Shown here: positions 40,798 to 50,034 of the stretch, piece after piece
Layout: every line of letters starts with the position of its first letter
How positions within the stretch are numbered: position 1 is the first letter of the stretch
NCBI RefSeq assembly: GCF_003990335.1
Contig: NZ_CP034683.1
Span: 2,370,501 to 2,434,500, forward strand
DNA from: Rheinheimera mangrovi
GTDB lineage: Bacteria > Pseudomonadota > Gammaproteobacteria > Enterobacterales > Alteromonadaceae
Direction of reading: 5' to 3'
Length of the DNA stretch: 64,000 bases
Translations under genes and position numbers: made by a program
Notes under the pieces: generated by a model
Seen by the model: the letters and a program-made list of their open reading frames with translations, nothing else
Databases searched by the model: none
Told to the model about the DNA's origin: nothing

Positions 40798-42624
40798 TTA
40801 ATGAAGCTTCAGTACCTTATCAACAGCCGACTGAGTTAAAGGGTGATAACCAGCCCGGGCTTTCTGATACACCACTTTAGCCCAGTCGAAAGTTTTTGGA
40901 CTTTGACTGAGTTGCTGATACAAAGGCACTACAAACTTACGCCGTCCTACTCTGATTAAAAACTGCTCCAGCGCAGGTTGAGCTTCTGTATAGTTTTTTG
41001 CCAGCGCCACTTTAAACCAGGCTGTTGCTACTTCCGCATTTTGACTCTGGCTTAAACCAAAGCCTTGGTCCAGCTGTTGTAGCTGGGTGGTGTCGACAGT
41101 AGCAGCCAATTGCCCAATAAAATGTAACCAATGGTGAATACTCCAGCTGTTTGTTTGTAAATCCGTCAGCTTGCCGCTTTTTTTCCATAAAGCCAGTTGT
41201 TGATCCACCTGTTTAAAAGCATCAGACTCTGGCGCTACAAAAGTGCTGGCGAGACCCGGTTGATACAACCATTCCAGTACTTCTCCCATAGAAACAATAT
41301 CTGGGTCATTCAGCAGGGTTTTACGCATATAACGCAGGAATTTTTCGGTATCCATACTTTGAAACGCAAAGGTCTGGAAATAGTTCTTTAAGAACGGATC
41401 AAACACAGCGCGGCCAAAACGTTGCTCTAAAAACTGCAGGAATAACATACCTTTGACATAAGGCACCTGAGTAAAAGCGTCGTCAGGATCACGGCCTGTG
41501 TAGTCGGTCACCAATAAGGTGTCTTTTGGCTCTAGCTGGTCGAGATCGTTTTCTAAGTCCTGTACCGACAGTTGACGCTCCAGCAAGGCACGTTCTGGGC
41601 CAAATACCTGCTCCATAATGCGGTTTTCTACATAGTTAGTAAAACCTTCATTCAGCCAGAGTTCGTGCCAGCTGCCATTGGTGACTAAATTACCGGACCA
41701 GGAATGTGCCAGCTCATGCGCTATTAAACTAACCAGACTTTTGTCACCTGCTATCACAGTAGGCGTAATAAAAGACAAACGCGGGTTTTCCATACCACCA
41801 AAAGGAAAACTGGCCGGTAAAATCAGCAAGTCGTAGCGGCCCCAAGGGTATTCGCCATACATAGCGCTTGCCACTTGCATCATCTGCTCTGTATCCGAAA
41901 ACTCGGTGACTGCTTTATCCAGCCATACTTTTTCGGCATAGATTCCGGTGCGTTCCGACATGGCTTTGAATTCTAAATCCCCTATCGCAAGAGCTATCAG
42001 ATAAGCAGGAATGGCCTGAGGCATACGGAAAAAATAATCGCCGTCTTTGTCAGTATTGGCACTATTATCTGCACCCATCACGGCCAGTAACTCTTTGGGT
42101 GTATGAATACGGGCTTGATAATTCAGCCGCACTGCAGGTGTATCCTGCAATGGGATCCAGCTACGGGCATGAATAGACTGCGACTGGCTATACATAAAAG
42201 GCTGTTGTTTTTCGCTGGTTTGCTCTTTGGTCAGCCACTGCAAGCCGGAGGCTTGTGGGCTGGTGTGGTAATAAATACGCACCTTGGGAAATTGGGCCGG
42301 AAACTCTATGCGTAGCGCCTGGCCGTGAGCAGGCGATTTCTCCCCAAAGCTATGAGTTAGTTTCAACCATCGGCCTTCAGCAGATTGCCCTACAACTTTT
42401 TCAATACTCAAATCCCGGCTATCCAGAATAAGCTCTCGCACATCCGGATGATGCCAGTCCAGTTGCAGCTCAACAAAACCAGAGAGTTGCTGCTTTTCAA
42501 AATCAGCAGTTAAATCCAGCGTTAGTTGTGGGTGACTGACTAAGGCAAAGTTGCTGAAACTATGAGGATCGCCTGCCTGAACTTTGGCAGCGAGGATAAA
42601 CAGCAACAATAGAACAACACGCAT
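40798..42624 (-). CDS. exported M1 aminopeptidase, LTA4-hydrolase-like
   Basis: A 608-residue zinc aminopeptidase with a signal peptide (MRVVLLLLFILAAKVQA), so it acts in the periplasm or outside, unlike PepN. The exopeptidase motif is GGMEN (276-280). Zinc ligands are HELAH (303-307) and E326 in LWLNEGFTNYVENRI. The C-terminal helical domain (about 455-608) resembles the leukotriene A4 hydrolase C-terminal domain. It is 15 bases downstream of the protein kinase gene on the same strand. Confidence 0.93.
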   Translation of the reverse strand: MRVVLLLLFILAAKVQAGDPHSFSNFALVSHPQLTLDLTADFEKQQLSGFVELQLDWHHPDVRELILDSRDLSIEKVVGQSAEGRWLKLTHSFGEKSPAHGQALRIEFPAQFPKVRIYYHTSPQASGLQWLTKEQTSEKQQPFMYSQSQSIHARSWIPLQDTPAVRLNYQARIHTPKELLAVMGADNSANTDKDGDYFFRMPQAIPAYLIALAIGDLEFKAMSERTGIYAEKVWLDKAVTEFSDTEQMMQVASAMYGEYPWGRYDLLILPASFPFGGMENPRLSFITPTVIAGDKSLVSLIAHELAHSWSGNLVTNGSWHELWLNEGFTNYVENRIMEQVFGPERALLERQLSVQDLENDLDQLEPKDTLLVTDYTGRDPDDAFTQVPYVKGMLFLQFLEQRFGRAVFDPFLKNYFQTFAFQSMDTEKFLRYMRKTLLNDPDIVSMGEVLEWLYQPGLASTFVAPESDAFKQVDQQLALWKKSGKLTDLQTNSWSIHHWLHFIGQLAATVDTTQLQQLDQGFGLSQSQNAEVATAWFKVALAKNYTEAQPALEQFLIRVGRRKFVVPLYQQLSQSPKTFDWAKVVYQKARAGYHPLTQSAVDKVLKLH

Positions 42625-42638
42625 TTTTTTCTCCGAAA

Positions 42639-44465
42639 CTAATTCTTACGATAATTCATAGGATTGGCAGGATAATAACAAAGTTCCTGCTGGCTCTGGT
42701 GACTGAAATGCCGGGTGTCTTTGTGCGGTAGTTTCATAAAACCACCGACCCCTTCGCCACTGATCAAAGGCACCTTGGCCAGAATACTTTGCAACAAGTC
42801 GGCAAATTGCGCTTCAGCTGCGGGCTCAAGCAAACGGTAATAGTTGTGTATTTTCATATACAAAGGCGTCACTTCAAAAATAATACAGCCGGTATGGCGG
42901 ATTAAATTTAGCGCAGCCAGGTCGTCCATAATGCTATCCGGCAACACCAGTTGTTCGTCTGGATCTTTACCATCTTCAAAATAACTGTGCTGAGCGCTGC
43001 TATCGTCTAGTTGGCTCTGGCCCAGCTCGTACTTCAGCGTTGTGCCTACTGGCACCACAAAAGGCAAATCTATGCTGTCGCGCGCTATATGGATGGTCTG
43101 GCGGGCGTCAAATAAACAGGCTTTAAAAATACCGACTTTGGCAATGGATCGCGCTAGTTGCACCACGTTGTTCACAGCCACAGCAAAGGCTTTTTGCAGG
43201 CGCTCGTCAAACAAATTAAGGCTGGAGTCGATATAAACCCCTGTGCTTTGCCAATGAATAGCTATACCACCGACCACTGGATAACGGCCTAAACGACTGA
43301 CAGCAGCCACAAAAGCTTTTTCGGTTTCGCCCATACCTTCAAGGTAGTTTTTGTAGTAACGCTCCAGCTGCACATCGTCTATGTACTGAATGCCTTCTTC
43401 GTCGCTGTGCTCCCGCAAAAAGGATTTACGCGATGAATAGACCACAGTATCCAGCTCCTGTGCTTTCTCGCTGATCCAGACCGGCAATACAGATTCAGTG
43501 CTTAACAGCGGCAAATCTGGCGTCACCAGATGGTTTAAGCGAGGCATAGCTTTTAAGAAATAATCACCGGCTTGCTGGCGCAACAGCAAATCATCCGCCA
43601 GCATGCTGTCGAGCATAGTGGCAAATTCCATCGGTAAACCCAGGCTTCGTGCAGGTATCGCTTTGCGACCAAAACGACAGGATTGGCCCGACGCTAAGGC
43701 ATACAAAGTACTGGCCACTCCCTGCTCATCAAAACGTGGGCTGGATAAAGCACCGGTTCGCTGCTCCGGGCCAATAAAATACACATCACCTAAACGGGCG
43801 TTGGATGTTTGCAAATCGGCTGACATCAGTTGCATCACGTTGGTGCCAATATAATGACCTTCACTGTCGAGCTGAGCAAACACCGACGAGCCCCAATCGA
43901 CCAGACTGATTTGATTGGTGCTCTCATCGTAGACGATATTGGATGGCTTAATATCACCATGCACTATAGGCGCAATTTCGCCGTCTTTTTTATGACGCCG
44001 CAGTGCCAGCAATAAACTCGCAAGCTGAGTAGCAATATCCAGTAATAACCGCACCGGCATACGGCCCTGTTTCAGGCTGTATTGCTCCAGATCCACACCT
44101 TTGGCGCGGCCCATCATTAAAATACCCTGCTTTTTTACCAGCTGATAAGTAAAAAATGGCGGCACGTTCGGATGAGCCGCCTGTGACAACATATAGCCTT
44201 CGTCGGCTAAACGTTCCTGAATATGAGGCGGCAGATTAATACGGGAGAATTTAAACACCACATCCTGCTGTTTCTGATCAAGACCGGCAAAGACAAAACC
44301 ATAAGCGCCCTTGCCGACCAGCTCGATTTGACGGTAACCCAGTTTCTCCAGTTCAGAAATACAGAGCGCCACCCAGTCTTTAAGCTTTTTAGCGTCATTG
44401 GCGTTGAGCAAGTAAACCGATTGCTCTTCGGGGATATAGAAGTTACGAAGCTGATGTTTATCCAT
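42639..44465 (-). CDS. serine/threonine protein kinase-like protein with large C-terminal domain
   Basis: A 608-residue cytosolic protein. The Hanks-type kinase domain spans about residues 40-310: glycine loop GKGAYGFVFAG (51-61), VVFKFSR with the ATP lysine K72, catalytic loop HGDIKPSNIVYD (169-180) and metal motif DWG (190-192). The catalytic loop has HGD in place of HRD, and DWG in place of DFG, but the aspartates, lysine and asparagine are all kept, so activity is likely. The remaining ~300 residues match nothing I recognise and have no membrane segment. Regulatory target unknown. Confidence 0.85.
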   Translation of the reverse strand: MDKHQLRNFYIPEEQSVYLLNANDAKKLKDWVALCISELEKLGYRQIELVGKGAYGFVFAGLDQKQQDVVFKFSRINLPPHIQERLADEGYMLSQAAHPNVPPFFTYQLVKKQGILMMGRAKGVDLEQYSLKQGRMPVRLLLDIATQLASLLLALRRHKKDGEIAPIVHGDIKPSNIVYDESTNQISLVDWGSSVFAQLDSEGHYIGTNVMQLMSADLQTSNARLGDVYFIGPEQRTGALSSPRFDEQGVASTLYALASGQSCRFGRKAIPARSLGLPMEFATMLDSMLADDLLLRQQAGDYFLKAMPRLNHLVTPDLPLLSTESVLPVWISEKAQELDTVVYSSRKSFLREHSDEEGIQYIDDVQLERYYKNYLEGMGETEKAFVAAVSRLGRYPVVGGIAIHWQSTGVYIDSSLNLFDERLQKAFAVAVNNVVQLARSIAKVGIFKACLFDARQTIHIARDSIDLPFVVPVGTTLKYELGQSQLDDSSAQHSYFEDGKDPDEQLVLPDSIMDDLAALNLIRHTGCIIFEVTPLYMKIHNYYRLLEPAAEAQFADLLQSILAKVPLISGEGVGGFMKLPHKDTRHFSHQSQQELCYYPANPMNYRKN

Positions 44466-44470
44466 GCATT

Positions 44471-44592
44471 ACCCAGCGTACTTGAAACCGCAGCATTGTT
44501 GACTGCGTGCTTTCGCCCCAATCACATAGTGATCTATGTTCATGGGGACTCAATGACTTGTCGCCTCGCTGCAGTTCCAATTACTTGGGTCT
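44471..44592 (-). repeat. palindromic dispersed repeat, copy A
   Basis: About 120 bp beginning ACCCAGCGTACTTGAA and ending ATTACTTGGGTCT. Its two ends are imperfect inverted repeats and a small internal hairpin (CATAG-TGAT-CTATG) lies in the middle. A second copy lies at 48501-48626 in the same orientation, both just upstream of a minus-strand gene start. Confidence 0.75.
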
Positions 44593-44618
44593 GCACTAGT
44601 TTCAGACAAATACCCTTA

Positions 44619-44657
44619 AAACGAAAAACCCGGATGAGTTTCGATCATCCGGGTTTT
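44619..44657 (-). terminator. terminator of the bkd operon
   Basis: A 13-bp perfect stem (AAAACCCGGATGA at 44625-44637 with TCATCCGGGTTTT at 44645-44657, 7-nt loop) with U runs on both sides, 43 bases after the bkdB stop codon. Confidence 0.88.
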
Positions 44658-44699
44658 GTAGCAAAGAACTAAGTCAATGACCAGCTATTTATCAATGGT

Positions 44700-46280
44700 T
44701 TAGACCATAGATAACAACATGGAAGACGGTTGTTCCAGATAGCTTTTCCACAAGTTAGTGAAACGGGCTATGGTGCCACCGTCTATGACACGGTGATCAC
44801 CAGACCAGCTGATTTGCATCAAAGAGCGGCCTTCCACTTCACCTTTGGCATTAAAGCGTGGTAACAACTGGGTTTTACCCAGCGCTACTATCGCCACTTC
44901 CGGCTTGTTGATAATAGGTGTCGCCACAGTGCCACCAATAGCGCCAATGTTGGAGATGGTGATAGTGCCACCTTTGAGTTCTGCCGGGCTGACACGGCCT
45001 TCACGGGCTGCGTCTGTCAGCTTGGTCAGTTCCTGAGCGATTTGCACTATGGATTTGTTCTGACAACCTTTGATATTCGGCACCAGTAAACCCACTTTAG
45101 AGTCCACTGCTATACCAATATTGTGGTCATCAAAATAGGTCAGCTCTGAACAGTCGCTATTGACCTGGCTGTTCATAATGGGGAACTGCTTAATCGCCAG
45201 CGACATGGCTTTCATAAAAAACGGCATCAATGTCAGCTTAATACCCTGCTTGGCATATTGATCTTTCAGTTGGCTGCGAAGTGCAATCAGCTCTGTTAAA
45301 TCAATTTCTTCACAGTAGGTAAAATGCGGAATAGTCGAGACCGAATCCTGCATCTGGCGCGCCATAGCCGCTTTAATACCTTTGATAGGCTCCACACGAC
45401 TGCCACCAGAGCTGGAAACAACAGCTGCGGTTGCAGCAGCTTTAACCGGCGTCGCTTCAGCTTTGGCTACAGCAGAAGTAGCTCCGCCATTGGCATAAGC
45501 TTTGACATCTTCTTTATAGACCCGGCCTTTGTCGCCAGAGCCAGGCACTAAGGATAAGTCGATGCTAAGTTCACGGGCTAAACGACGCACTGCTGGGCTG
45601 GCTAAGGCTTTGCCATTGCCGGCTGGAGCTGCAGTGGATGCTGCAGTAACAGAGGCTGCTTTGGCCGCACAGACCGGAGCAGCAACGGGCGTTGCAACAA
45701 CAGCCACAACAGAAGTCGAAGCACCAGCAATTTCCTGCTGAAACAGCGGGCTATGCACTTTGGCAATTTCACCTTTGGCGTAATGTAGCTTCACCACTTT
45801 ACCAGCGTATTTTGCAGGTATTTGCACCAGAGCTTTGTCGGTCATGACATCGCAGACGGGTTGATCTTCGGCCAATACATCGCCTTCTTTAATCAGCCAC
45901 TCAACAATTTCACATTCAACAATACCTTCACCTATATCAGGCAGGATAAAGTCTTCCAGCTGTTTACCCGTGGCTGCAGCTGCTGCCTGAACTGGAGTTG
46001 CTTGAGCTGGAGCAGATGGAGCCGCAACAACAGGCGCAGCGCCGACTGTATCCATTTCAAACAAAGGTGCATGAACTTTGGCGATATCACCTTTGGCGTA
46101 ATAAAGTTTGGTCACTACACCGTCGTACACAGCGGGGATTTGCACTAAAGCTTTGTCGGTCATTACGTCACAAACCGGCTGGTCTTCAGTGATACGATCA
46201 CCTTCTTTCACCAGCCATTCCACGATTTCACACTCGACTATGCCTTCGCCAATGTCCGGCAGAATAAAATCTTTTTTCAT
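44700..46280 (-). CDS. bkdB: branched-chain 2-oxoacid dehydrogenase E2, dihydrolipoyl acyltransferase
   Basis: Transfers the acyl group from lipoyl arms to CoA in valine, leucine and isoleucine breakdown. The 526 residues contain two N-terminal lipoyl domains, each with the DVMTDKALVQIPA site (lipoyl lysines K43 and K149), alanine/valine/proline linkers, a peripheral-subunit binding domain (LASPAVRRLARELSIDLSLVPGSGDKGRVYKEDV) and the catalytic domain ending in SWSGDHRVIDGGTIARF with the active-site histidine. Last gene of the operon; E3 is not in this window. Confidence 0.95.
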   Translation of the reverse strand: MKKDFILPDIGEGIVECEIVEWLVKEGDRITEDQPVCDVMTDKALVQIPAVYDGVVTKLYYAKGDIAKVHAPLFEMDTVGAAPVVAAPSAPAQATPVQAAAAATGKQLEDFILPDIGEGIVECEIVEWLIKEGDVLAEDQPVCDVMTDKALVQIPAKYAGKVVKLHYAKGEIAKVHSPLFQQEIAGASTSVVAVVATPVAAPVCAAKAASVTAASTAAPAGNGKALASPAVRRLARELSIDLSLVPGSGDKGRVYKEDVKAYANGGATSAVAKAEATPVKAAATAAVVSSSGGSRVEPIKGIKAAMARQMQDSVSTIPHFTYCEEIDLTELIALRSQLKDQYAKQGIKLTLMPFFMKAMSLAIKQFPIMNSQVNSDCSELTYFDDHNIGIAVDSKVGLLVPNIKGCQNKSIVQIAQELTKLTDAAREGRVSPAELKGGTITISNIGAIGGTVATPIINKPEVAIVALGKTQLLPRFNAKGEVEGRSLMQISWSGDHRVIDGGTIARFTNLWKSYLEQPSSMLLSMV

Positions 46281-46290
46281 CTGGCTGTCC

Positions 46291-47268
46291 TTAGAAGTTC
46301 ACCGAGCGTTTTATCGCTTCGTAAGTTTTCAGATGATCGGGCACATATTCTTTTTCCAGTGCCAGCGGGTACGGAATATCTAAGCCACAGACCCGTTCTA
46401 TCGGGCTTTCCAGATGCAGGAAGCATTTCTTCTGAATAGTCGATGCGATTTCAGCGGCAAAACCACCTGTTAATGGTGCTTCATGGTTGATAACTAAACG
46501 GCCGGTTTTCATCACTGATTCGGCCACAGTGTCAACATCCCATGGCTGAATGCTACGAAGGTCAATGACTTCACAGGAAATGCCTTCAGCTTGTGCCATA
46601 TCCACAGCTTTTTGGATAATTTCCATCTGCGCGCCCCAGGCTAATACAGTCACGTCTTTGCCCTGTTGCAGCACTTCTGCTTTGCCCAGTGGAATTTCGT
46701 AATACTCTTCTGATACTTCGCCGACAGAGGCGCGGTACAGTTTCTTTGGTTCAAAGAAAATCACCGGATCCGGGCAGTTAATCGCAGCTAATAACAAACC
46801 TTTAGCCTGAGCCGGGTCGCGTGGCACCACAATTTTTAAACCTGGTGTATGAGCAAAATATGCTTCAGGCGACTGGCTGTGGTAATGACCACCGGCTATA
46901 CCACCACCGTATGGAGTACGGAATACTAAACCACCGACGTTAAACTCATTGCCTGAGCGGTAACGGAACTTCGCCGTTTCATTCACAATCTGGTCAAAGG
47001 CCGGGAAGATATAATCAGCAAACTGAATTTCAGCCACTGGTTTCATGCCCTGAGCTGCCATACCGTTAGCAAAACCCGCTATGCCTTGTTCAGTTAAAGG
47101 GGTGTTGAAACAACGGGCTTTGCCGTATTTTTCCTGTAACTTGCTGGTGGCACGGAATACACCACCAAAGTGGCCAACGTCTTCACCAAAACAGACTACA
47201 CCGTCATCTTTGGCCATGGCTAAATCTAAGGCGTTGTTGATCGCCTGTAACATATTCATCTTAGCCAT
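46291..47268 (-). CDS. bkdA2: branched-chain 2-oxoacid dehydrogenase E1 beta
   Basis: The beta half of the thiamin-diphosphate E1 component. The 325 residues start [44 protein letters not shown], with the TDP-contacting glutamate region (GEDV). Downstream landmarks are [39 protein letters not shown] and the C-terminal transketolase-like domain ([25 protein letters not shown]). Its ATG overlaps the bkdA1 stop by one base. Confidence 0.95.
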   Translation of the reverse strand: MAKMNMLQAINNALDLAMAKDDGVVCFGEDVGHFGGVFRATSKLQEKYGKARCFNTPLTEQGIAGFANGMAAQGMKPVAEIQFADYIFPAFDQIVNETAKFRYRSGNEFNVGGLVFRTPYGGGIAGGHYHSQSPEAYFAHTPGLKIVVPRDPAQAKGLLLAAINCPDPVIFFEPKKLYRASVGEVSEEYYEIPLGKAEVLQQGKDVTVLAWGAQMEIIQKAVDMAQAEGISCEVIDLRSIQPWDVDTVAESVMKTGRLVINHEAPLTGGFAAEIASTIQKKCFLHLESPIERVCGLDIPYPLALEKEYVPDHLKTYEAIKRSVNF

Positions 47269-48452
47269 TATTCAAATCTCCCCGCCGTCACCGGATAAGC
47301 ATCCGGGTACTTTCTGATATGTGCTTTTAATTCTTCTAATTGTTCGTTTAAAAGTGGAATTGGTGTTTCGTACACATCACTCATCAGATGTTCGATACCA
47401 GGTTTGGCCACTTTTTCTGCCACTTTTAATGCATCCAGAATTTCCTGACGCAGCGCATCGGACTTGGCTTTATCAGCTTCTTCATCCAGCCAGCCTTGTT
47501 TCACCAGCCATAACCGGAAACGGGAAATCGGATCGTTTTTACGCCACAGCTCTTCTTCTTCTTTCGAGCGGTAACCACTTGGGTCATCAGACGACGAGTG
47601 TGCGCCTAAACGGTAGGCAATAGATTCAATGAGAATTGGCTCTTCATGTTCCAGCGCATAGTCACGCGCCATTTGCGTGGCTTTGTACACAGCCAGAATA
47701 TCAGCACCGTCGACACGAATGGCTTTCATGCCATAACCCACACCACGACAGGCAATACCATCGCCTTTAAATTGTTCGTTGGCAGGGGTTGAAATGGCAT
47801 AACCGTTATTACGGCAGAAGAAAATCACTGGCGCTTTGTGCACAGCCGCCATATTCAAACCGGCGTGGAAGTCACCTTCAGAGGCGGCGCCTTCACCAAA
47901 ATAACAAATGGTGGTGTTTTTCAGTCCGCGTAACTTTTGCGCATACGCATAACCGCTGGCCTGAGGAATTTGGGTGCCCAGCGGTGATGAGATCGTCATG
48001 TAGTAAATATCTTTGCTGCCGTAATGCACGGGCATCTGGCGGCCTTTACCTAAATCTTTTTCGTTGGAGAACAGCTGATTCATAAACTGTTCCAGACTAA
48101 AACCACGATAACGCAAAGCGCCTTGTTCACGGTACTGCGCCATAATCATGTCTTTATCATCCAAAGCAGCAGCACTGCCGACAGTGGCGGCTTCTTCGCC
48201 TAAGCACTGCATGTAAAAACTGATACGGCCCTGACGCTGAGCGGCCAGCATACGTTCGTCCAGGATGCGGATAAACTGCATGCTGTCGTACATCTTAAGA
48301 GCTGTGGCTTTATCAAGTTGCGGCGCTTCGGCACCCGGGTACAATGAGCCGTCATCCTGCAAGATACGCAGCGTGGGAATTTGTAACGCGTGACCGCTGG
48401 TAAACTCAGCTGTGTGCACTGTAGAGATGGTTGCGTTATTGGGGTTAGTCAT
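47268..48452 (-). CDS. bkdA1: branched-chain 2-oxoacid dehydrogenase E1 alpha
   Basis: The alpha half of E1; decarboxylates branched-chain 2-oxoacids with thiamin diphosphate. The 394 residues include the cofactor motif [40 protein letters not shown] and the phosphorylation-loop-like [15 protein letters not shown], which points to the branched-chain type rather than pyruvate dehydrogenase. It is the first gene of bkdA1-bkdA2-bkdB. Its upstream region carries a copy of the dispersed repeat. Confidence 0.94.
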   Translation of the reverse strand: MTNPNNATISTVHTAEFTSGHALQIPTLRILQDDGSLYPGAEAPQLDKATALKMYDSMQFIRILDERMLAAQRQGRISFYMQCLGEEAATVGSAAALDDKDMIMAQYREQGALRYRGFSLEQFMNQLFSNEKDLGKGRQMPVHYGSKDIYYMTISSPLGTQIPQASGYAYAQKLRGLKNTTICYFGEGAASEGDFHAGLNMAAVHKAPVIFFCRNNGYAISTPANEQFKGDGIACRGVGYGMKAIRVDGADILAVYKATQMARDYALEHEEPILIESIAYRLGAHSSSDDPSGYRSKEEEELWRKNDPISRFRLWLVKQGWLDEEADKAKSDALRQEILDALKVAEKVAKPGIEHLMSDVYETPIPLLNEQLEELKAHIRKYPDAYPVTAGRFE

Positions 48453-48500
48453 AGGTGTCTCTTTTGGTTGTATCCGTCAGACTGTGACAAACATCGGCGC

Positions 48501-48626
48501 AATCCCCTTGGTACTTGAAGCTTTGGCGTTGTTGACTGCGCTTTCTCGCCCCAATCACATAGTTTATCTATGCTCATGGTGCCTCTATAGCTTGTCGCCT
48601 AACCACAACATCTATTACTTTGGGTA
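48501..48626 (-). repeat. palindromic dispersed repeat, copy B
   Basis: The second copy of the element at 44471-44592. Shared blocks include GTACTTGAA, TTGTTGACTGCG, CGCCCCAATCACATAG, CTATG-T/C-TCATGG, CTTGTCGCCT and ATTACTTGGGT/ATTACTTTGGGT. The internal hairpin is CATAG-TTTAT-CTATG. It lies 49 bases upstream of the bkdA1 start codon, within its likely leader. Confidence 0.75.
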
Positions 48627-48865
48627 TACGGTGGCTTGGTGACCACTCTTGGTAACTAAATTGCGTTTCCCCGTTTGCCCTGACCATTATTTTTGTTTTA
48701 CGTGTTTTATACAGTATGGCTATTTTCTTGTATTTTTCGGCCGCAACTTTACCTTTACGTAAACTGCATTGCAACCAGAGGCAGAAATAAAAACAGCTGG
48801 TCCATGCACTAAAGTGTGGCCAGCTGTCAGAGTTTTTGTACTCTGCTAAAGCATTCGGCAGTGGC
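48627..48865. other. rest of the bkdA1-astE gap
   Basis: The stretch 48627-48785 holds no supported gene; it is AT-rich and probably carries the bkd promoter on the minus strand. The astE terminator follows from 48786. Confidence 0.5.
48784..48827 (-). terminator. terminator after astE
   Basis: An 8-bp outer stem (ACAGCTGG 48793-48800 with CCAGCTGT 48820-48827) encloses a second small stem (TGCACT/AAGTGTG-like), followed on the minus strand by TTTTTATTTC. Confidence 0.75.
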
Positions 48866-49918
48866 TTAACTCACTTTTCCAGCCACACAAACAGGTTTTA
48901 CCATCAGCATAGCGCGTTGACCAATAGCCACTTTAGGGTTAGGGAAAATAATAGCTTCACCTTCCACTTCCACTTTGTACTCAACGCCCTCGTCACTGGC
49001 AAGAAGAGTACCGACATCAAAAGTAGTGAAATTCTCAATGTTATCGGCAAAATGCAACTTGAAGGCGTCCGTGGTTTTATTAATAGAACGGCGCACTTCA
49101 TAGAGATTAAAATCGGCTTCATTAAACTCTGTGGTGTGAAGCTCGCCGCCTGAAATTAAAGCCCTGAGCGCCGCCTGCGCTTCTGCAAAACGGCTCATGT
49201 CGTTCTGACCAAAAGGCCTGACTTTACCAAGCTCTATAGTAAAACCATGCGCCTTACAGCTTTGGGCGGCAAAATAGCTAAAGGTACTGGCCGGGGTTTG
49301 CATCAATAACACTGTATTGGCGCCACAGGCTTTTAAAAACTCAAACTGTTGCTTGCTCCAATCCGCACCATGTAAAAACGGATACACAGCAAACTTTTCA
49401 AAACGTGAGCCGCGAATAGCTGTGTGCAAATCATATAGTTTACGCTCACGTAAACCTTGCGGTGCTTCTTCAAAAAACTTCAGCACATAAGTTTCTAACT
49501 TTTTAGCCCGCTCGCGTTCAGCGCTATATACGCCTGGCTCTTTGCTGTGATGACCAGAGAATAAGCGATTGAGGTTATCCTGGATTTCCCGCACACCGGC
49601 ATTGATAGCAGGTGGATTGCCAAATAAAAACAGTACCCGCTCAGTAAGCAAGAGTGTGCCAGTCAATACCTGATTTAAAAGTTCAGAACAAAGCTCTACC
49701 GGCGCGGTTTCATTGCCGTGTATACCACTGCTGAGCACTATGTCCTGTTGACCAAAGCGCTGAGGCTGACAATAGATCACTCCGGTATCCCAGATTTGAA
49801 TTTCAGTACCATTTGGAAGTGAGTAGTTGGCGAAAGGTAAAAAATCGGGGTTGGCTAAGCTGAGTTTTAGAAAATCAGGGGTCTGCTGCAATTGCTGCAA
49901 CAACTCTTCAGGCTTCAT
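48866..49918 (-). CDS. astE: succinylglutamate desuccinylase AstE
   Basis: The last step of the arginine succinyltransferase pathway: N-succinylglutamate to glutamate and succinate. The 350 residues show the zinc carboxypeptidase fold of the AstE/aspartoacylase family, with zinc motif SSGIHGNETAPVEL (H and E ligands, about residues 82-90), AINAGVREIQDNLNRLF, and the third histidine in LYDLHTAIRGSRFEKFAVYP. The other ast genes are not in this window. The C-terminal beta-domain (ALISGGELHTTEFN onward) completes the fold. Confidence 0.95.
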   Translation of the reverse strand: MKPEELLQQLQQTPDFLKLSLANPDFLPFANYSLPNGTEIQIWDTGVIYCQPQRFGQQDIVLSSGIHGNETAPVELCSELLNQVLTGTLLLTERVLFLFGNPPAINAGVREIQDNLNRLFSGHHSKEPGVYSAERERAKKLETYVLKFFEEAPQGLRERKLYDLHTAIRGSRFEKFAVYPFLHGADWSKQQFEFLKACGANTVLLMQTPASTFSYFAAQSCKAHGFTIELGKVRPFGQNDMSRFAEAQAALRALISGGELHTTEFNEADFNLYEVRRSINKTTDAFKLHFADNIENFTTFDVGTLLASDEGVEYKVEVEGEAIIFPNPKVAIGQRAMLMVKPVCVAGKVS

Positions 49919-49990
49919 AGATGCTCCGTAGGCTAGCGCTTAAACGCTTTTATAAGTTGCCCTATTCTAGCTTGCCCCCTGTCACAGTCC

Positions 49991-50018
49991 AAGCTGCTTT
50001 TCTTTCGAAAAGCAGCTT
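49991..50018 (-). terminator. hairpin after the endonuclease gene
   Basis: A perfect 12-bp stem (AAGCTGCTTTTC/GAAAAGCAGCTT, loop TTTC) 17 bases beyond the stop codon at 50035. It has no long T run after it, so termination efficiency is uncertain. Confidence 0.55.
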
Positions 50019-50034
50019 GAGGCAGAAGCCGCTA

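Noticed and set aside
44700..48452. Pyruvate dehydrogenase instead of branched-chain dehydrogenase
   Set aside because: E1 is split in alpha and beta subunits and carries the HSSSDD-type loop of branched-chain enzymes. Substrate is still not proven.
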